Below are positions 41,676 to 51,092 of a stretch of DNA of 60,907 nucleotides, one piece after another. Each line of letters begins with the position of its first letter. The stretch's first letter is position 1. The stretch is taken from the NCBI GenBank assembly GCA_050944685.1, contig JBMNRP010000015.1, positions 1 to 60,907 on the forward strand, read 5' to 3'. The translations under genes were made by a program, and so were the position numbers. This DNA comes from CADBRN01 sp050944685. GTDB lineage: Bacteria; Bacillota; Clostridia; Lachnospirales; Lachnospiraceae. Below the pieces are notes generated by a model. The model saw nothing but the letters and a program-made list of their open reading frames with translations, did no database searches and was not told where the DNA came from.

Positions 41676-42698
41676 ATGATCAAAGAAGCCATTGAAAAAA
41701 TTGTAAAAAAGGGAGATCTCACATTCGACGAAGCGTATGAAGTCATGAATGAAATCATGAGCGGGGAAACGACCCAGACGCAGAACGCGGCCTTTCTGGC
41801 GGCACTCTCGACCAAGAGCACGAAGGCCGAGACGATCGACGAGATTTCCGGGTGCGCCGAAGCGATGCGCGAGCACGCCCTTCCGGTGCCGCATCCCGGC
41901 ATGGAAGTTCTGGAAATTGTCGGGACCGGCGGGGACAATGCGCACACGTTCAATATCTCGACAACGTCCGCCATGGTCATTGCCGCCTCCGGTGTGAAGG
42001 TCGCCAAACACGGAAACCGGGCGGCTTCTTCCAGGTCCGGTGCTGCCGATGTCCTGGAGGCACTCGGGGTCAATATTCAGGCGGACCCGGCAAAGGAGCT
42101 GGAGCTGCTGAAGGATCCGGGCGTCTGCTTTATGTTTGCGCAGAAGTACCACACCTCCATGAAGTACGTCGGAGCGATCCGGAAAGAGCTGGGCATCCGC
42201 ACGGTGTTCAATATCCTCGGTCCCCTGACGAACCCCGCGAAGCCGGAGTATTACGTGCTCGGCGTTTACGATGAGTATCTGGTGGAGCCTATTGCCAAGG
42301 TTCTGGACAAGATGGGTGTGAAGAGGGCGTTCGTCGTCTACGGCCAGGACCGGCTCGACGAGATCTCTGCGAGTGCTCCGACCACCATCTGCGAGCTGAA
42401 GAACGGGTATTACAGAAGCTCCGTGATCAGACCGGAGGATTTCGGAATGGCGAGAGGAACGAAGGACGAGATCGTCGGAGGATCGCCGGAAGAGAACGCG
42501 GAAATCACACGAGGCATCCTGAGCGGGAAGATTCAGGGGACGAAGCGAAACGCCGTTCTTCTGAACGCCGGCGCGGGAATTTATATCGGCGGCCGGGCGG
42601 AGAACTTTGAGGAAGGCGTCCGGAAGGCAGCGGAGCTCATTGACAGCGGAGCGGCCAAACAGGTTCTTGAGAGATTCATCGAGAAATCCGCGGATTAA
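41676..42698 (+). CDS. trpD: Anthranilate phosphoribosyltransferase
   Basis: TrpD (340 residues) adds phosphoribose from PRPP to anthranilate. Motifs: EIMSGETTQTQNAAFLAAL near 28-46, the PRPP loop GTGGDNAHTFNISTTSA near 80-96, KHGNRAASSRSGAADVLEAL near 108-127 and NILGPLTNPAKP near 175-186. A clear AAGGAGG precedes the ATG. The length matches the family. It is separate from trpG, unlike the fused E. coli form. Confidence 0.96.
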   Translation: MIKEAIEKIVKKGDLTFDEAYEVMNEIMSGETTQTQNAAFLAALSTKSTKAETIDEISGCAEAMREHALPVPHPGMEVLEIVGTGGDNAHTFNISTTSAMVIAASGVKVAKHGNRAASSRSGAADVLEALGVNIQADPAKELELLKDPGVCFMFAQKYHTSMKYVGAIRKELGIRTVFNILGPLTNPAKPEYYVLGVYDEYLVEPIAKVLDKMGVKRAFVVYGQDRLDEISASAPTTICELKNGYYRSSVIRPEDFGMARGTKDEIVGGSPEENAEITRGILSGKIQGTKRNAVLLNAGAGIYIGGRAENFEEGVRKAAELIDSGAAKQVLERFIEKSAD

Positions 42699-42738
42699 AG
42701 TATTCCCGGACAGAGGTCCGGATGGGAGGAAGAAACGG

Positions 42739-43533
42739 ATGAATATACTGGACCAGCTCGCGGAGCACGCAAAAGAGCGTGTGGAACAGGCAAAAAAGAA
42801 AATCCCGATGGAAGCTGTCCGGCGCGAGGCGGAGGCGATGGCGTCTTCCGCGGAACCTGCTGTGACGCTTGAGGATGTTCTCTCGGGAAGCGGCATGCAC
42901 TTTATCTGTGAGTGCAAAAAGGCGTCACCTTCAAAGGGCCTGATTGCGCCGGATTTTCCGTACCTCGAGATCGCGAAGGAATATGAGTCGGCGGGAGCGG
43001 ATGCCATTTCCTGCCTGACAGAACCGAAGTGGTTTCTGGGGAAGGATGAATATCTGAAGGAGATCGCGGCCAATGTCTCGATCCCGGTGCTCCGCAAGGA
43101 TTTCACGGTGGATCCCTACATGATCTATGAGGCAAAGATACTCGGAGCCTCGGCGGTACTTCTGATCTGTGCCATCCTCGATGACGCACAGCTGAGAGAT
43201 TACCTGCAGCTGGCCCGCTTCCTGGGAATGTCGGCGATCGTGGAAGCACACGACGAGACGGAGATCCGCCGGGCACAAAATGCAGGGGCAGGCATCATAG
43301 GAGTCAATAACCGCGATCTGAAGACCTTCCGCGTGGACACGGAGCGGTCCGCAAAGCTGCGCTCTCTCGTTCCGGAGAATGTGATCTTCGTGGCGGAGAG
43401 CGGGATCCGGACGGCGGAGGACGTAACGTCCCTGTACCGGATCGGGGTCAATGCGGTTCTCGTGGGAGAGACTCTCATGCGCAGCCCCGATAAAAAAGCG
43501 AAGCTTGAGGAACTGCGGCAGGGATGTGTCTGA
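42739..43533 (+). CDS. trpC: Indole-3-glycerol phosphate synthase
   Basis: TrpC (264 residues) closes the indole ring from carboxyphenylaminodeoxyribulose phosphate. Seen are ICECKKASPSKGLI near 56-69 (catalytic Lys), LTEPKWFLG near 91-99, LRKDFTVDPYMIYEAKILGA near 114-133, GVNNRDLKTF near 185-194 and VAESGI near 216-221. It is monofunctional: no TrpF domain follows. The ATG at 42739 has GGGAGGA upstream. The product of TrpD must first be isomerised by TrpF, which is not in this operon. Confidence 0.96.
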   Translation: MNILDQLAEHAKERVEQAKKKIPMEAVRREAEAMASSAEPAVTLEDVLSGSGMHFICECKKASPSKGLIAPDFPYLEIAKEYESAGADAISCLTEPKWFLGKDEYLKEIAANVSIPVLRKDFTVDPYMIYEAKILGASAVLLICAILDDAQLRDYLQLARFLGMSAIVEAHDETEIRRAQNAGAGIIGVNNRDLKTFRVDTERSAKLRSLVPENVIFVAESGIRTAEDVTSLYRIGVNAVLVGETLMRSPDKKAKLEELRQGCV

Positions 43534-43587
43534 CGCTGAGATTTGGAAGCAGCAAACAGAAAACCCGTCATGAAATCGGAGGAAGAT

Positions 43588-44772
43588 ATGTCAAAGGGAA
43601 GATTCGGAGAATTTGGCGGACAATATGTTCCGGAGACGCTGATGAATGAGCTGATCCGGCTGGAGGACGCTTACAATTATTACAAAAAGGACCCGCAGTT
43701 TGTTGCGGAACTTGACGACCTGATGAAGAATTACGCGAACCGCCCGTCGCTGCTTTATTACGCGAAACGGATGACTGAGGATCTGGGAGGAGCGAAGATC
43801 TATCTGAAGCGCGAGGATCTGAATCATACCGGGGCGCACAAGATCAACAACTGTCTCGGACAGGTTCTGCTGGCGAAGAAGATGGGAAAGAAGCGCGTGA
43901 TCGCGGAGACCGGAGCCGGACAGCACGGAGTCGCGACGGCGACGGTGGCGGCGCTCATGGACATGGAGTGCGAGGTGTTCATGGGAAAGCGCGATACCGA
44001 AAGACAGGCGCTGAATGTGTACCGCATGGAGCTGCTCGGTGCGAAGGTTCACCCCGTCACATCGGGCACGCAGGTTCTGAAAGACGCGATCAATGAGACT
44101 ATGCGTGAATGGGCGGGACGCTGCGAGGACACGCACTATGTAATCGGTTCGGTCATGGGACCGCATCCGTTTCCGACGATGGTCCGCGACTTTCAGTCCG
44201 TCATCTCGAAGGAAGCCAGGGAGCAGATCCTGGAGCGGGAAGGAAAGCTTCCGGACGCGGTGATCGCCTGTGTCGGAGGCGGCAGCAACGCCATGGGTAT
44301 GTTCTATCATTTCATCGGAGATTCCGGTGTGAAGCTGATCGGATGCGAGGCGGCCGGGCGGGGCATTGAAACCGGACAGCACGCGGCTACGATGGCCACC
44401 GGATCCCGCGGAATCTTCCACGGCATGCACTCTTACTTCTGCCAGAACCAGTACGGACAGATCGATGAGGTCTACTCCATATCGGCGGGTCTGGATTACC
44501 CGGGAATCGGGCCGGAGCACGCGTACCTCCACGACAGCGGGCGGGCCGAATACGTGCCGGTCACCGATGACGAGGCGGTCAGTGCCTTTGAATATCTCGC
44601 GAAGAAGGAAGGCATTATCTGCGCCATCGAAAGCGCGCATGCCCTCGCCCACGCCATGAAGATCGCGCCGAAGATGCGGAAGGACCAGGTGATCATCGTC
44701 TGTCTTTCGGGGCGCGGGGACAAGGATGTGGCCGCCATCGCCAGATACCGCGGCGTGAATATTTCCGAGTGA
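43588..44772 (+). CDS. trpB: Tryptophan synthase beta chain
   Basis: TrpB1-type beta subunit (394 residues), which joins indole and serine using PLP. N-terminus GRFGEFGGQYVPETLM near 4-19; the PLP Lys lies in LNHTGAHKINNCLGQ near 81-95; the phosphate loop is GGGSNAMGMF near 230-239; EAAGRG and GRGDKDV near the C-terminus complete the signature. The ATG at 43588 follows CGGAGGAAG. Fifteen bases separate it from trpA, with which it forms the alpha2-beta2 complex. Confidence 0.97.
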   Translation: MSKGRFGEFGGQYVPETLMNELIRLEDAYNYYKKDPQFVAELDDLMKNYANRPSLLYYAKRMTEDLGGAKIYLKREDLNHTGAHKINNCLGQVLLAKKMGKKRVIAETGAGQHGVATATVAALMDMECEVFMGKRDTERQALNVYRMELLGAKVHPVTSGTQVLKDAINETMREWAGRCEDTHYVIGSVMGPHPFPTMVRDFQSVISKEAREQILEREGKLPDAVIACVGGGSNAMGMFYHFIGDSGVKLIGCEAAGRGIETGQHAATMATGSRGIFHGMHSYFCQNQYGQIDEVYSISAGLDYPGIGPEHAYLHDSGRAEYVPVTDDEAVSAFEYLAKKEGIICAIESAHALAHAMKIAPKMRKDQVIIVCLSGRGDKDVAAIARYRGVNISE

Positions 44773-44787
44773 AGGAGGCATCGGGTC

Positions 44788-45567
44788 ATGAGTAAGATAA
44801 AAAAAGCTTTTGAGAACGGAAAAGCATTTATTCCGTTTATTACGGCGGGAGATCCGTCCATCGGCGATACGGAGCGTTTTATTCTGGAAATGGAAAAAGC
44901 GGGAGCAGATCTGATCGAGATCGGAATCCCGTTTTCGGATCCGATCGCAGAGGGAATCGTCATTCAGGAGGCGGATATCCGCTCGCTCTCAGCCGGGACG
45001 ACGACGGATATGATCTTTGAGATGGTCGGGCGGCTGCGTCAGAAGACACAGATGCCCCTGGTTTTCATGACGTATCTCAATCCTGTTTTCCACTACGGGT
45101 ATGAGAAGTTTTTCACCAACTGCGAAAAGGTGGGAATCGACGGCATCATTATTCCCGACCTTCCCTATGAGGAAAAGAGTGATGTGGACGGTGTCGCGGC
45201 GGAACACGGCGTGGATCTGATTTCCATGGTCGCTCCTACCTCCGAGGACCGCATCCGGACCATCGCCTCCGAAGCAAAGGGATTTCTCTACGTTGTTTCG
45301 TCGATGGGCGTGACGGGAATGCGGTCGAACATCACCACGGATCTTTCCTCCATGGTGAGGGCAATCCGGGAGGTCACCGACGTGCCGTGCGCGATCGGAT
45401 TCGGGATCAATACGCCGGAGCAGGCGGAGAAGATGGCCGGGATCGCCGACGGGGTGATCGTGGGGAGTGCGATCGTGAAGATCGTGGAGAAAAACGGGAA
45501 AAACGCGGCGCCGGAGATCGCGGCATACGTGCGGAAGATGAAGGATGCCGCGTCCCTGGCCTGCTGA
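44788..45567 (+). CDS. trpA: Tryptophan synthase alpha chain
   Basis: TrpA (259 residues) releases indole from indole-3-glycerol phosphate and channels it to TrpB. Catalytic Glu and Asp are in ADLIEIGIPFSDPIAEG near 40-56; the flexible loop region GVTGMRSN near 178-185 and the phosphate site GFGINTPEQ near 211-219 and GVIVGSAIV are present. GAAGGAGG precedes the ATG. It is the last gene of trpEGDCBA and is followed by a strong terminator. Confidence 0.96.
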   Translation: MSKIKKAFENGKAFIPFITAGDPSIGDTERFILEMEKAGADLIEIGIPFSDPIAEGIVIQEADIRSLSAGTTTDMIFEMVGRLRQKTQMPLVFMTYLNPVFHYGYEKFFTNCEKVGIDGIIIPDLPYEEKSDVDGVAAEHGVDLISMVAPTSEDRIRTIASEAKGFLYVVSSMGVTGMRSNITTDLSSMVRAIREVTDVPCAIGFGINTPEQAEKMAGIADGVIVGSAIVKIVEKNGKNAAPEIAAYVRKMKDAASLAC

Positions 45568-45581
45568 CGGTAAGAAAAACT

Positions 45582-45631
45582 GCCGCCGCATGAAATTGTC
45601 CACAGAGGGCTTCTTTCATGCGGCGGCTTTT
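45582..45631. terminator. Terminator between trpA and the sorbitol operon
   Basis: A perfect 14-bp stem GCCGCCGCATGAAA (45582-45595) with its complement at 45614-45627, then TTTTAT. On the minus strand an A-rich region gives TTTTTC after the stem, so it also suits the converging srl operon. Confidence 0.93.
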
Positions 45632-45662
45632 ATCAAATGAGGTTTGGAATGGCGTCTGATGG

Positions 45663-46025
45663 TCAGTCGGTAATTCTGATGACGGTTCCGACGCTGATTT
45701 TCGGGAGCGGTTTTTTTTCGACGTACAGTGTGCCGGGAAGTTCGGGAACCGTATTTCCGGAAAAACGAACGGTACAGTGTCCGAGTCCGCCGAGTGTGAT
45801 CGGTACTTCGTTTCCGACAGAGGTGATGGTATAGGTCTGATCATCGAAATGAAGTGTCTGCCCCGGCGAGATGGTTCCGCTGATCGGATTCACGTCGACG
45901 GAGTAGCAGTAGTCCTTCAGCTCATCGGGCGCCTGGTCTCCGAAAATGATCAGGTAGTCTGCGTCCTCGAATTCGGCGATGCCGGCTCCGATCGCGTTTA
46001 CTTTGTTTTCATAAATAACAGCCAT
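45663..46025 (-). CDS. srlB: PTS glucitol/sorbitol-specific IIA component
   Basis: EIIA-Gut, 120 residues, which receives phosphate from HPr and passes it to the IIB domain. The sequence starts MAVIYENKVNAIGAG, has IIFGDQAPDELKDYCYSVD near 27-45, and shows LGGLGHCTVRFSG near 78-90; the His there is a likely phosphorylation site. Length and pattern match GutA/SrlB. AGAAAGGAAA precedes the ATG. It is the last gene of the operon. Confidence 0.93.
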   Translation of the reverse strand: MAVIYENKVNAIGAGIAEFEDADYLIIFGDQAPDELKDYCYSVDVNPISGTISPGQTLHFDDQTYTITSVGNEVPITLGGLGHCTVRFSGNTVPELPGTLYVEKKPLPKISVGTVIRITD

Positions 46026-46067
46026 TGCAAATTTCCTTTCTGCTTTTATTGCGTGTGATGAGGTATA

Positions 46068-47111
46068 TTATGCGGCGCTATAGAGGCCGAAGCTTGCAAA
46101 ATAGGCGATCAGTACGCGGAGCCATCCGGTGATGAACCGGGAATACATGACTGAGAGGACTCCGACTTCAATGGTTTCGGGTTCTGCTTCCGCAAGGCCG
46201 AGGCCGACCGGAATGAAATCGCAGGCTCCCTGGGTGTTGATCGCAAACAGGGCCGGAAGGGCGAGCTGCGGAGCAATGTTTCCCTTGCCGATTTCGACGC
46301 CGACCAGAGTTCCGACGATCTGCGCGATCACGGCTCCGGGACCGAGAAGAGCGGAGAGGCCTGGAATGGAACAGATGATTCCGAGAATCAGAAGTCCCCA
46401 GATATTTCCGGCGAGAGGCGTCAGAAGATTTGCAAATGCCTCTCCGAAGCCGGTACCGTTGATGATTCCGATCAGAAGAGATACAAATCCCATGAACGGA
46501 AGCAGTGTTGTGATGCAGGTCTGTACGGCGTTGCGCGCGGCCTGATAAAATGTGTTGACAATTTTTCCGACACCGAGTCCGAGACTTGTGATCCAGGATT
46601 TATTTTTCTTCTTTGCGAGGGTCTCCGAGACTTTCTGATCTGCGGTAAATTTTACTTTTTCATCGGAAGAATTGCTGCTGTCATTGCTTTCGGATGTATC
46701 CGGTGCGGAGTCAGAGACGGAAGCCGCTTCGCTGTCGGAAGCGAGCGATACCTGTTTTGATGTGACGGCCGATACATAGATATCTTCCTTGATATATTGT
46801 GCCATCGGACCGGATTTCCCGGTTGGCATGATGTTGACCGTCGGGATTCCTTTTTTCGGATAGATGCCGCAGCGAAGTGTCCCTCCGCAGTCGATAATTA
46901 CCATCGCGATCGTATTTTCCGGCGCGGAGCCGTGAAAACCGTCTACCGCGTCCATGCCGCTGAGTTCACAGATTTTCTTCAGGCATTCCGGCTCTGCGCC
47001 ACCGCCTGTGATGTACATGACGGTATGCTTTTCTTCCGTAGGCGTTATGATCAGCGGGCCTCCGAAACCGGCGGAGCCGCGCACGATTTTTATGGATCTG
47101 TATTCTGACAT
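46068..47111 (-). CDS. srlE: PTS glucitol/sorbitol-specific IIBC component
   Basis: A 347-residue PTS subunit. The N-terminal IIB domain carries a Cys-containing motif IIDCGGTLRCGIYPKKGIP near 72-90, with a probable phosphocysteine. A long Ser/Asp-rich linker (about 122-150) joins the membrane domain (about 175-347), which has several helices (LLPFMGFVSLLIGIING, then LIYA-like terminal segment) and NTQGACDFIPVGLG. The linker is longer and more acidic than in E. coli SrlE. GGGAGG precedes the ATG. It couples sorbitol entry to phosphorylation with SrlA. Confidence 0.93.
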   Translation of the reverse strand: MSEYRSIKIVRGSAGFGGPLIITPTEEKHTVMYITGGGAEPECLKKICELSGMDAVDGFHGSAPENTIAMVIIDCGGTLRCGIYPKKGIPTVNIMPTGKSGPMAQYIKEDIYVSAVTSKQVSLASDSEAASVSDSAPDTSESNDSSNSSDEKVKFTADQKVSETLAKKKNKSWITSLGLGVGKIVNTFYQAARNAVQTCITTLLPFMGFVSLLIGIINGTGFGEAFANLLTPLAGNIWGLLILGIICSIPGLSALLGPGAVIAQIVGTLVGVEIGKGNIAPQLALPALFAINTQGACDFIPVGLGLAEAEPETIEVGVLSVMYSRFITGWLRVLIAYFASFGLYSAA

Positions 47112-47138
47112 TGGTAAAACCTCCCGTGGTAGTAACTG

Positions 47139-47696
47139 TTACGCAGCCTGTGTCGTTTTCAGATGACGATCAAGCCTGATATTCTGCTGCTTTTCTACAA
47201 ATTTCGTGGTCAGTTCGGTGGACCATCCGGAGATGAAATTCGCGATCAGGCCGACCAGCATGTAGCGGACGGCAAGCGGGGTAGTGTCCAGACCGAGCGT
47301 TGTGATGCCGTCGGCGATGCCGAGCCAGATGAAAAGCTCAGACGCGTTGATATGCGGAAACAGTCCGCTGTTCGTATGGCAGTGATAAGTCGCAGATGCG
47401 TAGTATGCAGGTTTGTAGAATTCCGGCATAAATTTTCCTATGGACAATGCCATCGGGTTTCCGAGCATGAATGCCGAGATAAATGGCAGGACCATGTAGC
47501 GCAGCACCGGGTTTTTATTACAGACGGCGGCTATTTTGTTGACGGATTCCTGCCCGGCCAGGGCGATGATGGCGTTCATCAGGATCAGAAGCATCAGAAC
47601 AGTCGGGATGATGTCTGACACCCAGCTCACGAACTGCTCGCCGCCGAGGGTAAACAGGTTCATAAAACCTTTTGCGATTGAAACGATAATATCCAT
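47139..47696 (-). CDS. srlA: PTS glucitol/sorbitol-specific IIC component
   Basis: EIIC-Gut, 185 residues, with several hydrophobic segments. Family features: FMNLFTLGGEQFVSWVSDIIP near 11-31 (given in part: LGGEQFVSWVSDIIP), LMNAIIALAGQESVNK near 39-54, YMVLPFISAFMLGNPMA near 67-83 and SATYHCHTNSGLFPHINASE near 100-119. It forms the sorbitol channel with the membrane part of SrlE. AAAGGAATC precedes the ATG. An 83-base gap separates it from gutM. Confidence 0.94.
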   Translation of the reverse strand: MDIIVSIAKGFMNLFTLGGEQFVSWVSDIIPTVLMLLILMNAIIALAGQESVNKIAAVCNKNPVLRYMVLPFISAFMLGNPMALSIGKFMPEFYKPAYYASATYHCHTNSGLFPHINASELFIWLGIADGITTLGLDTTPLAVRYMLVGLIANFISGWSTELTTKFVEKQQNIRLDRHLKTTQAA

Positions 47697-47779
47697 TTTG
47701 ATTCCTTTCTCTTTCTTTGTGCAGATGTGCGGTCCGGGAGACAGAAAACCCGTCTCCGGTGTTCCGGCAATCGCAGAAT

Positions 47780-48235
47780 TTATGAAGACAGCTGATTTTT
47801 GCGCCGCAGCGGTCTGCTTAATAATGTACCGGCTCTGCGCAGAGGAGACGGTGCATCCGGGAGGACTTCACCTTTTATGAATTTACGGTAGGAGAGAGCG
47901 GCATCCGCGATCGCTTTTCGCAGGTTGCGATGGTTTTTCGGCCCGTCTTCTTCGCTCAGGTCTCCGATGTATCGGCCTTCAAACCCGGGAAAGGACCGGA
48001 CTCTGGCGAAACAGGTCGTACCCTCGATTTTTCTGCCTTCCTGAATGATCCCGTTTTCGTCGATCCGGAACAGAACAATAGCGCCGGCATGGAAACCGCC
48101 GGATTTGCGCCCGATCGCCACTTTGCCCTTCTTTCTCATCTCGACAAATGCCTGGTTGAAATTTTTCATCTGAAGCGTACTGAGGAAAAGCTGGAGGGCG
48201 AAGACAGCCACCAGAACAAGAAACAGTGATAACAT
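47780..48235 (-). CDS. gutM: GutM-type glucitol operon activator
   Basis: A 151-residue GutM-family protein. It starts with a hydrophobic segment (LSLFLVLVAVFALQLFL, 2-18) that should anchor it in the membrane, followed by NFNQAFVEMRKKGKVAIGRK near 25-44 and FRIDENGIIQEGRKIEG. In E. coli GutM activates the gut operon together with GutR-type control; how a membrane-anchored protein does this is poorly known. AGGAGG precedes the ATG. It lies between the PRD regulator and the PTS genes, as in other Firmicute srl operons. Confidence 0.9.
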   Translation of the reverse strand: MLSLFLVLVAVFALQLFLSTLQMKNFNQAFVEMRKKGKVAIGRKSGGFHAGAIVLFRIDENGIIQEGRKIEGTTCFARVRSFPGFEGRYIGDLSEEDGPKNHRNLRKAIADAALSYRKFIKGEVLPDAPSPLRRAGTLLSRPLRRKNQLSS

Positions 48236-48251
48236 GATATACCTCCTTGTC

Positions 48252-50162
48252 TTATAATCGCCGGTACAGTACCCGGAGCAGATTCGGATAGGAATCGGAC
48301 GCTGTGATGCGGTCGAACAGTTCCCGGTCGTTCATGATTGCGATGATTTCATCGTACAGTTTTACCAGAAGTTCGTCGTTTGACGATTTTTCCGGGAGGG
48401 CCATCAGAAAGATAAGCCGGATTTCCTGTTCCCGGTAATAGATCGGTCTTGAGAGAACACCGATCGACAGAATGATTTCTCCCCGGGCTTTGTTGATGGC
48501 ATGCGGGATGGCGGCGCCATCGCCGACGGCCATCGTTCCTTCTTCCTCACGTTTTCTCAGACGGTTCTCGAACCCGTCGTCCACGTCCCCCGCTCCATGC
48601 AGGCTTTCAACCATGTGATGGAGGGCGGATTCATAGTCGGAAAATTCATCAAGTACGAAAAAGCGATCAGGTTTCAGAATGGATGTCATCACAAACCAGT
48701 TGTCATCAACCGGAACCGTCTTGCCGTGAGGCATGTATCGCGCTTTCTGAATTCTCGTGCGAAGCTCTTCCTCGTTGAAGATTTCGTGGATGTAGATTAC
48801 AGGAGTGTCCGTGTGGAAGGGTATGTCCACCGTGGTCAGCACAATATCGTAGCGGTTCAGGACTACGGTACTGATCTCGTCGTCGGAAAACAGGTCTACT
48901 TCGGAGGTGCTGTCAATTATTTTTTTCAACTGTGCGTAGATCAGACGGGCAGTAACGCGTCCTGTACCGCAGACGATTGCAAATTTTCGCGGCTCATCCT
49001 GCATGCTTTCATTCATGAAAACGCTGAAATAACTGGTCAGGTAACCGAGCTCCTCTCGGGTCAGTGTAACACGGTACCGCCTGCTGATTACCTGCGCCGC
49101 GATATCTGCCATTTTTGCTGCGACCGGATATTTCTCCCGCACGGCATCGGCCATCGGATTGTCGATCCGCACGTTGTAGCGCAAACGATTGATCATGAAC
49201 ATCAGGTGGTAAAGGAATTCCTGCTTATACCCGTTCAGACTGATATCCAGATCCAGCTCGTCCGATATGGTTTTCAGTATCTCATCGAGGAGCGGCTGGA
49301 TCGACTCATCCAGTTCAATCTGCGAGAGTTTTTCCGTGTCATCGGGCTTTCGCATTCCGACGATCGGAATGAAGATAAAGATTTTTTCCTCAATCGGGAA
49401 TTCAATCCGCAGCCGGCTGCTGAGCTGATTGACCAGGTGGTCGACGAAAGAAAAATTGCTGCGGGCGGTGAGGTTGTAGTATTTGCCCGGAAGACGGCCG
49501 ATAAAATGACCTGTCATGAAACGGTCCAGCATCAGCGTCAGGTAGCGGTCAAATTCTTCTTCAACCTTGTTGTCATACGGCTGCATCGCGAACGCGTTTG
49601 CCTCGTATTCCAGGACCACCTCGTCCTGCGGGTAATCGCGGAAAATCGCGTCGTAATTGTTTTCAAGCACGTATCTCCGGATATCGATCTCCCCGCCGGA
49701 AAGCATCAGGCCCTTGCTTGTGATGCCTTTGATGGTCAGATTCCATCCGGCTATATCCTTCCGCAGACGCGTAAGATCCTTTACAAGTGTGCTTCTTCCG
49801 ACATTCATCTCATAAGCGAGGTCGTCTGTCAGCACCGGCTCCACGGAACGCATGAGTCTGCCGAAAATATAATCCCGCCGGTTGGAAGAAGAATTCAGAA
49901 AATCGTCGTCGTTCAGAATCTCCGAGTAGATTTTGTGAAAGAGCGCCTCGTCGAAAACGCGAAGACTGCATCGGCCCTGATCACTTTCGATCGTACCGCT
50001 GTCGCCAAGCAGATCATTAATGGTATGGAGATCGTTGCGGATCGTCCGCGTGCTGACGCCGAGCTGGGAAGCAAGCATGTGGATATCAATGACAGAAGAT
50101 TTGCGCATAACGGTCAGGATATTTGCTAATCGGTTGTCTCCAAACAAGCTCTTCATCTGCAT
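48252..50162 (-). CDS. gutR: PRD-containing transcriptional regulator with PTS domains (GutR-like)
   Basis: A 636-residue BglG/MtlR-type activator. Order of regions: N-terminal helix-turn-helix (HMLASQLGVSTRTIRNDLHT near 28-47), an Mga-like second HTH region (about 80-160), PRD1 and PRD2 (about 195-410, including FSFVDHLVNQLSSRL and EELGYLTSYF), an EIIB-like part near 415-500 (FAIVCGTGRVTARL) and a C-terminal EIIA-type domain with GAAIPHAINKARGEI, whose His is the phosphorylation site. PTS phosphorylation of PRDs/EIIA tells the cell when sorbitol is being imported and so controls srl transcription. An ATG at 50156 is an alternative start. It is second in the operon. Confidence 0.92.
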   Translation of the reverse strand: MQMKSLFGDNRLANILTVMRKSSVIDIHMLASQLGVSTRTIRNDLHTINDLLGDSGTIESDQGRCSLRVFDEALFHKIYSEILNDDDFLNSSSNRRDYIFGRLMRSVEPVLTDDLAYEMNVGRSTLVKDLTRLRKDIAGWNLTIKGITSKGLMLSGGEIDIRRYVLENNYDAIFRDYPQDEVVLEYEANAFAMQPYDNKVEEEFDRYLTLMLDRFMTGHFIGRLPGKYYNLTARSNFSFVDHLVNQLSSRLRIEFPIEEKIFIFIPIVGMRKPDDTEKLSQIELDESIQPLLDEILKTISDELDLDISLNGYKQEFLYHLMFMINRLRYNVRIDNPMADAVREKYPVAAKMADIAAQVISRRYRVTLTREELGYLTSYFSVFMNESMQDEPRKFAIVCGTGRVTARLIYAQLKKIIDSTSEVDLFSDDEISTVVLNRYDIVLTTVDIPFHTDTPVIYIHEIFNEEELRTRIQKARYMPHGKTVPVDDNWFVMTSILKPDRFFVLDEFSDYESALHHMVESLHGAGDVDDGFENRLRKREEEGTMAVGDGAAIPHAINKARGEIILSIGVLSRPIYYREQEIRLIFLMALPEKSSNDELLVKLYDEIIAIMNDRELFDRITASDSYPNLLRVLYRRL

Positions 50163-50198
50163 CGCATCCTTTTTGTGAAACGTGAGGTCTCCGGGCGG

Positions 50199-50999
50199 TC
50201 AGCCTCTTGATTTGCCTCCGGAAATATTGACGGTTGTACCTGTGATGTAACTCGCGCGGTCCGAAACCAGAAACGCACACAGATTGCCGACTTCATCAAG
50301 ACGGCCGTCCCTGCCGAGAGGAATGACTTTGCTGTAGTCGGTGGAAAGATCTTCGGGTTTTACTCCGCGCGTATAAGCGAGCGCTTCGTTATAGGCAGGA
50401 GTGCGGAGCCCTGTGGCTTCCATGATCCCGGGAGCACAGGCTACCACACGGATGTTATATTTTCCGAGTTCCTTTGCCCAGGACCGGGTGAAGCTGTCGA
50501 CGGCTCCCTTTGTAGCGGCGTACGCCGACTGGCCGTTCGAGCCCTCTTTTCCGGATTCGCTTGACATATTCAGAATGACTCCCCGGTGCTGTTTTACCAT
50601 CTCTCGCGCGGCGGCCTGAGCGCATAGAAACATGCCCTTGACGTTGACGCTGAACATCTTGTCGAAGGTGCCTGCGTTCAGTTCATACTCCGGACGCTCG
50701 CCTTTCACATCGACGAGGAGACGGGGTAAATTGATGCCGGCATTGTTGATGATCGCATCAATGGTTCCATACCGATCGATGACATTGTGAATCATCACGT
50801 TGACGCTTTCAGAGTCCGTGACGTTGCAGTTTACGCACCATGATCCGTTCACCATTTCACCTGTCTGAACGGTAAGATCGGCGATAACGGCATTTGCGCC
50901 GGCATCCGCAAGAGTCTGAACGACGTGCTTTCCGATGCCGGATGCTCCTCCGGTGACGACGATCGTTTTTCCTTCAAGCCCCAGCCAGTTCTTATTCAT
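50199..50999 (-). CDS. srlD: Sorbitol-6-phosphate 2-dehydrogenase (SDR family)
   Basis: A 266-residue short-chain dehydrogenase that oxidises sorbitol-6-phosphate to fructose-6-phosphate with NAD+. It has the cofactor motif VTGGASGIGKHV near 15-26, NNAGIN near 85-90 and the catalytic Ser plus YAATK (near 137-164). The first place in a sorbitol PTS operon, directly before gutR, strongly supports this substrate over other SDR substrates. AAAGGAGGG precedes the ATG at 50999. Its product feeds glycolysis next to pgi, which lies just upstream. Confidence 0.92.
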   Translation of the reverse strand: MNKNWLGLEGKTIVVTGGASGIGKHVVQTLADAGANAVIADLTVQTGEMVNGSWCVNCNVTDSESVNVMIHNVIDRYGTIDAIINNAGINLPRLLVDVKGERPEYELNAGTFDKMFSVNVKGMFLCAQAAAREMVKQHRGVILNMSSESGKEGSNGQSAYAATKGAVDSFTRSWAKELGKYNIRVVACAPGIMEATGLRTPAYNEALAYTRGVKPEDLSTDYSKVIPLGRDGRLDEVGNLCAFLVSDRASYITGTTVNISGGKSRG

Positions 51000-51092
51000 T
51001 TGGCAAACCCTCCTTTACTGTCACTGGTCATTTCAGAATCCGATAGACTGGTACTCCGCGGTATGTGCCTTTCGTGTTCTGCTTACAGTTAC

